18,654 bases of DNA from Saccoglossus kowalevskii (Eukaryota > Hemichordata > Enteropneusta > Harrimaniidae), in contig NW_003138334.1 in the NCBI RefSeq assembly GCF_000003605.2, positions 1 through 18,654 of the forward strand, written 5' to 3'. Shown piece by piece: positions 18,255-18,654 of this stretch; position 1 is the stretch's first letter; each line of letters opens with the position of its first letter. A program made the translations under genes and the position numbers. The notes below the pieces were generated by a model that was given only the letters and a program-made list of their open reading frames with translations, did not search any database and was not told where the DNA came from.

Positions 18255-18654
18255 TTTGGTGTTTGTATTTACCAAGTTATGTATATTAATTATAAATTTG
18301 AAAAAAAAAATGAAAAAAAATGATTATCTTCAGAGTTATGATGATTTAAATATGAGAAACCATAAACCTGCGAAGAACTTCCGTTTGCGCCATCTTGCCA
18401 TAAAAACGCCCTAACGAGGTATAAACAGGAAAGGTAACAAAGCATGATGACGAAATAGTATCTGATTTAATATAAACAACTTAGGGAGCCATAGTTGGCT
18501 GGACTGGTGAATTGACTTCTAGTCCAGGTTGTTTCGACTTTTACGTTAATGTTATTTACAAGCGTATCAACATACAAACATTATGGATGTGCGATTGATC
18601 GAGACGGGCATTTTTTTTGTCTAACTTTCTAATAAATGCTGTTTCCAGTACTGC
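18255..18654. other. Non-coding stretch to the right edge
   Basis: Poly(A)-rich sequence at about 18300-18320 is followed by CpG-containing DNA with no recognisable gene, repeat copy or RNA. Confidence 0.5.

Overview
This window looks like AT-rich, repeat-dense, intron-containing DNA from an animal nuclear genome. There are no operons, Shine-Dalgarno-type gene starts or closely packed ORFs. The one gene I can recognise is the 3' part of a sialyltransferase of the animal GT29 family, ST8Sia type (alpha-2,8-sialyltransferase). ST8Sia genes are characteristic of deuterostomes, so a deuterostome invertebrate (hemichordate, echinoderm or cephalochordate) is the best inference. I cannot name the species.

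Layout. 1-893: a tandem satellite with a 128-bp period, already running at the left edge and decaying on its right side; its units alternate in type. 1234-1397: a small inverted-repeat element (MITE-like) flanked by TTAA, just upstream of the first coding exon. 1464-1976 and 2577-2835: two exons, joined by a GT-AG intron, that encode about 256 C-terminal residues of the sialyltransferase, including sialyl motifs L, S, III and VS and the stop codon. The 5' exon or exons for the cytoplasmic tail, membrane anchor and most of the stem are not visible and probably lie to the left of the window. 2834-2990: the 3' UTR, with several AATAAA signals inside a short tandem repeat that recurs near 16840.

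3000-11000 is mostly non-coding sequence with decayed repeats. It includes an LTR-like promoter region near 3750-4256, a SINE-like fragment near 4690, a CpG-containing promoter-like patch near 6210-6340, palindromes at 8257-8342, microsatellites and a truncated second MITE copy at 9698-9824. 11125-15807 is a repeat cluster: a probable solo LTR, two copies of one dispersed repeat (R), and between them a composite of two related tandem arrays bounded by perfect 18-bp inverted repeats. 15808-18654 is again largely non-coding, with a long (TA)n tract, another copy of the 3'-UTR repeat, and a membrane-anchor-like reading frame near 18160 that is broken by a stop.

The remaining open frames are short, lack recognisable domains, often lack an ATG, or fall in repeats; I do not treat them as genes. 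I found no convincing new multi-gene system. The most informative points are the intact catalytic half of the sialyltransferase, the higher-order satellite, and the inverted-repeat-bounded array composite with its flanking R copies. All repeat comparisons were made by eye, so identities are qualitative.
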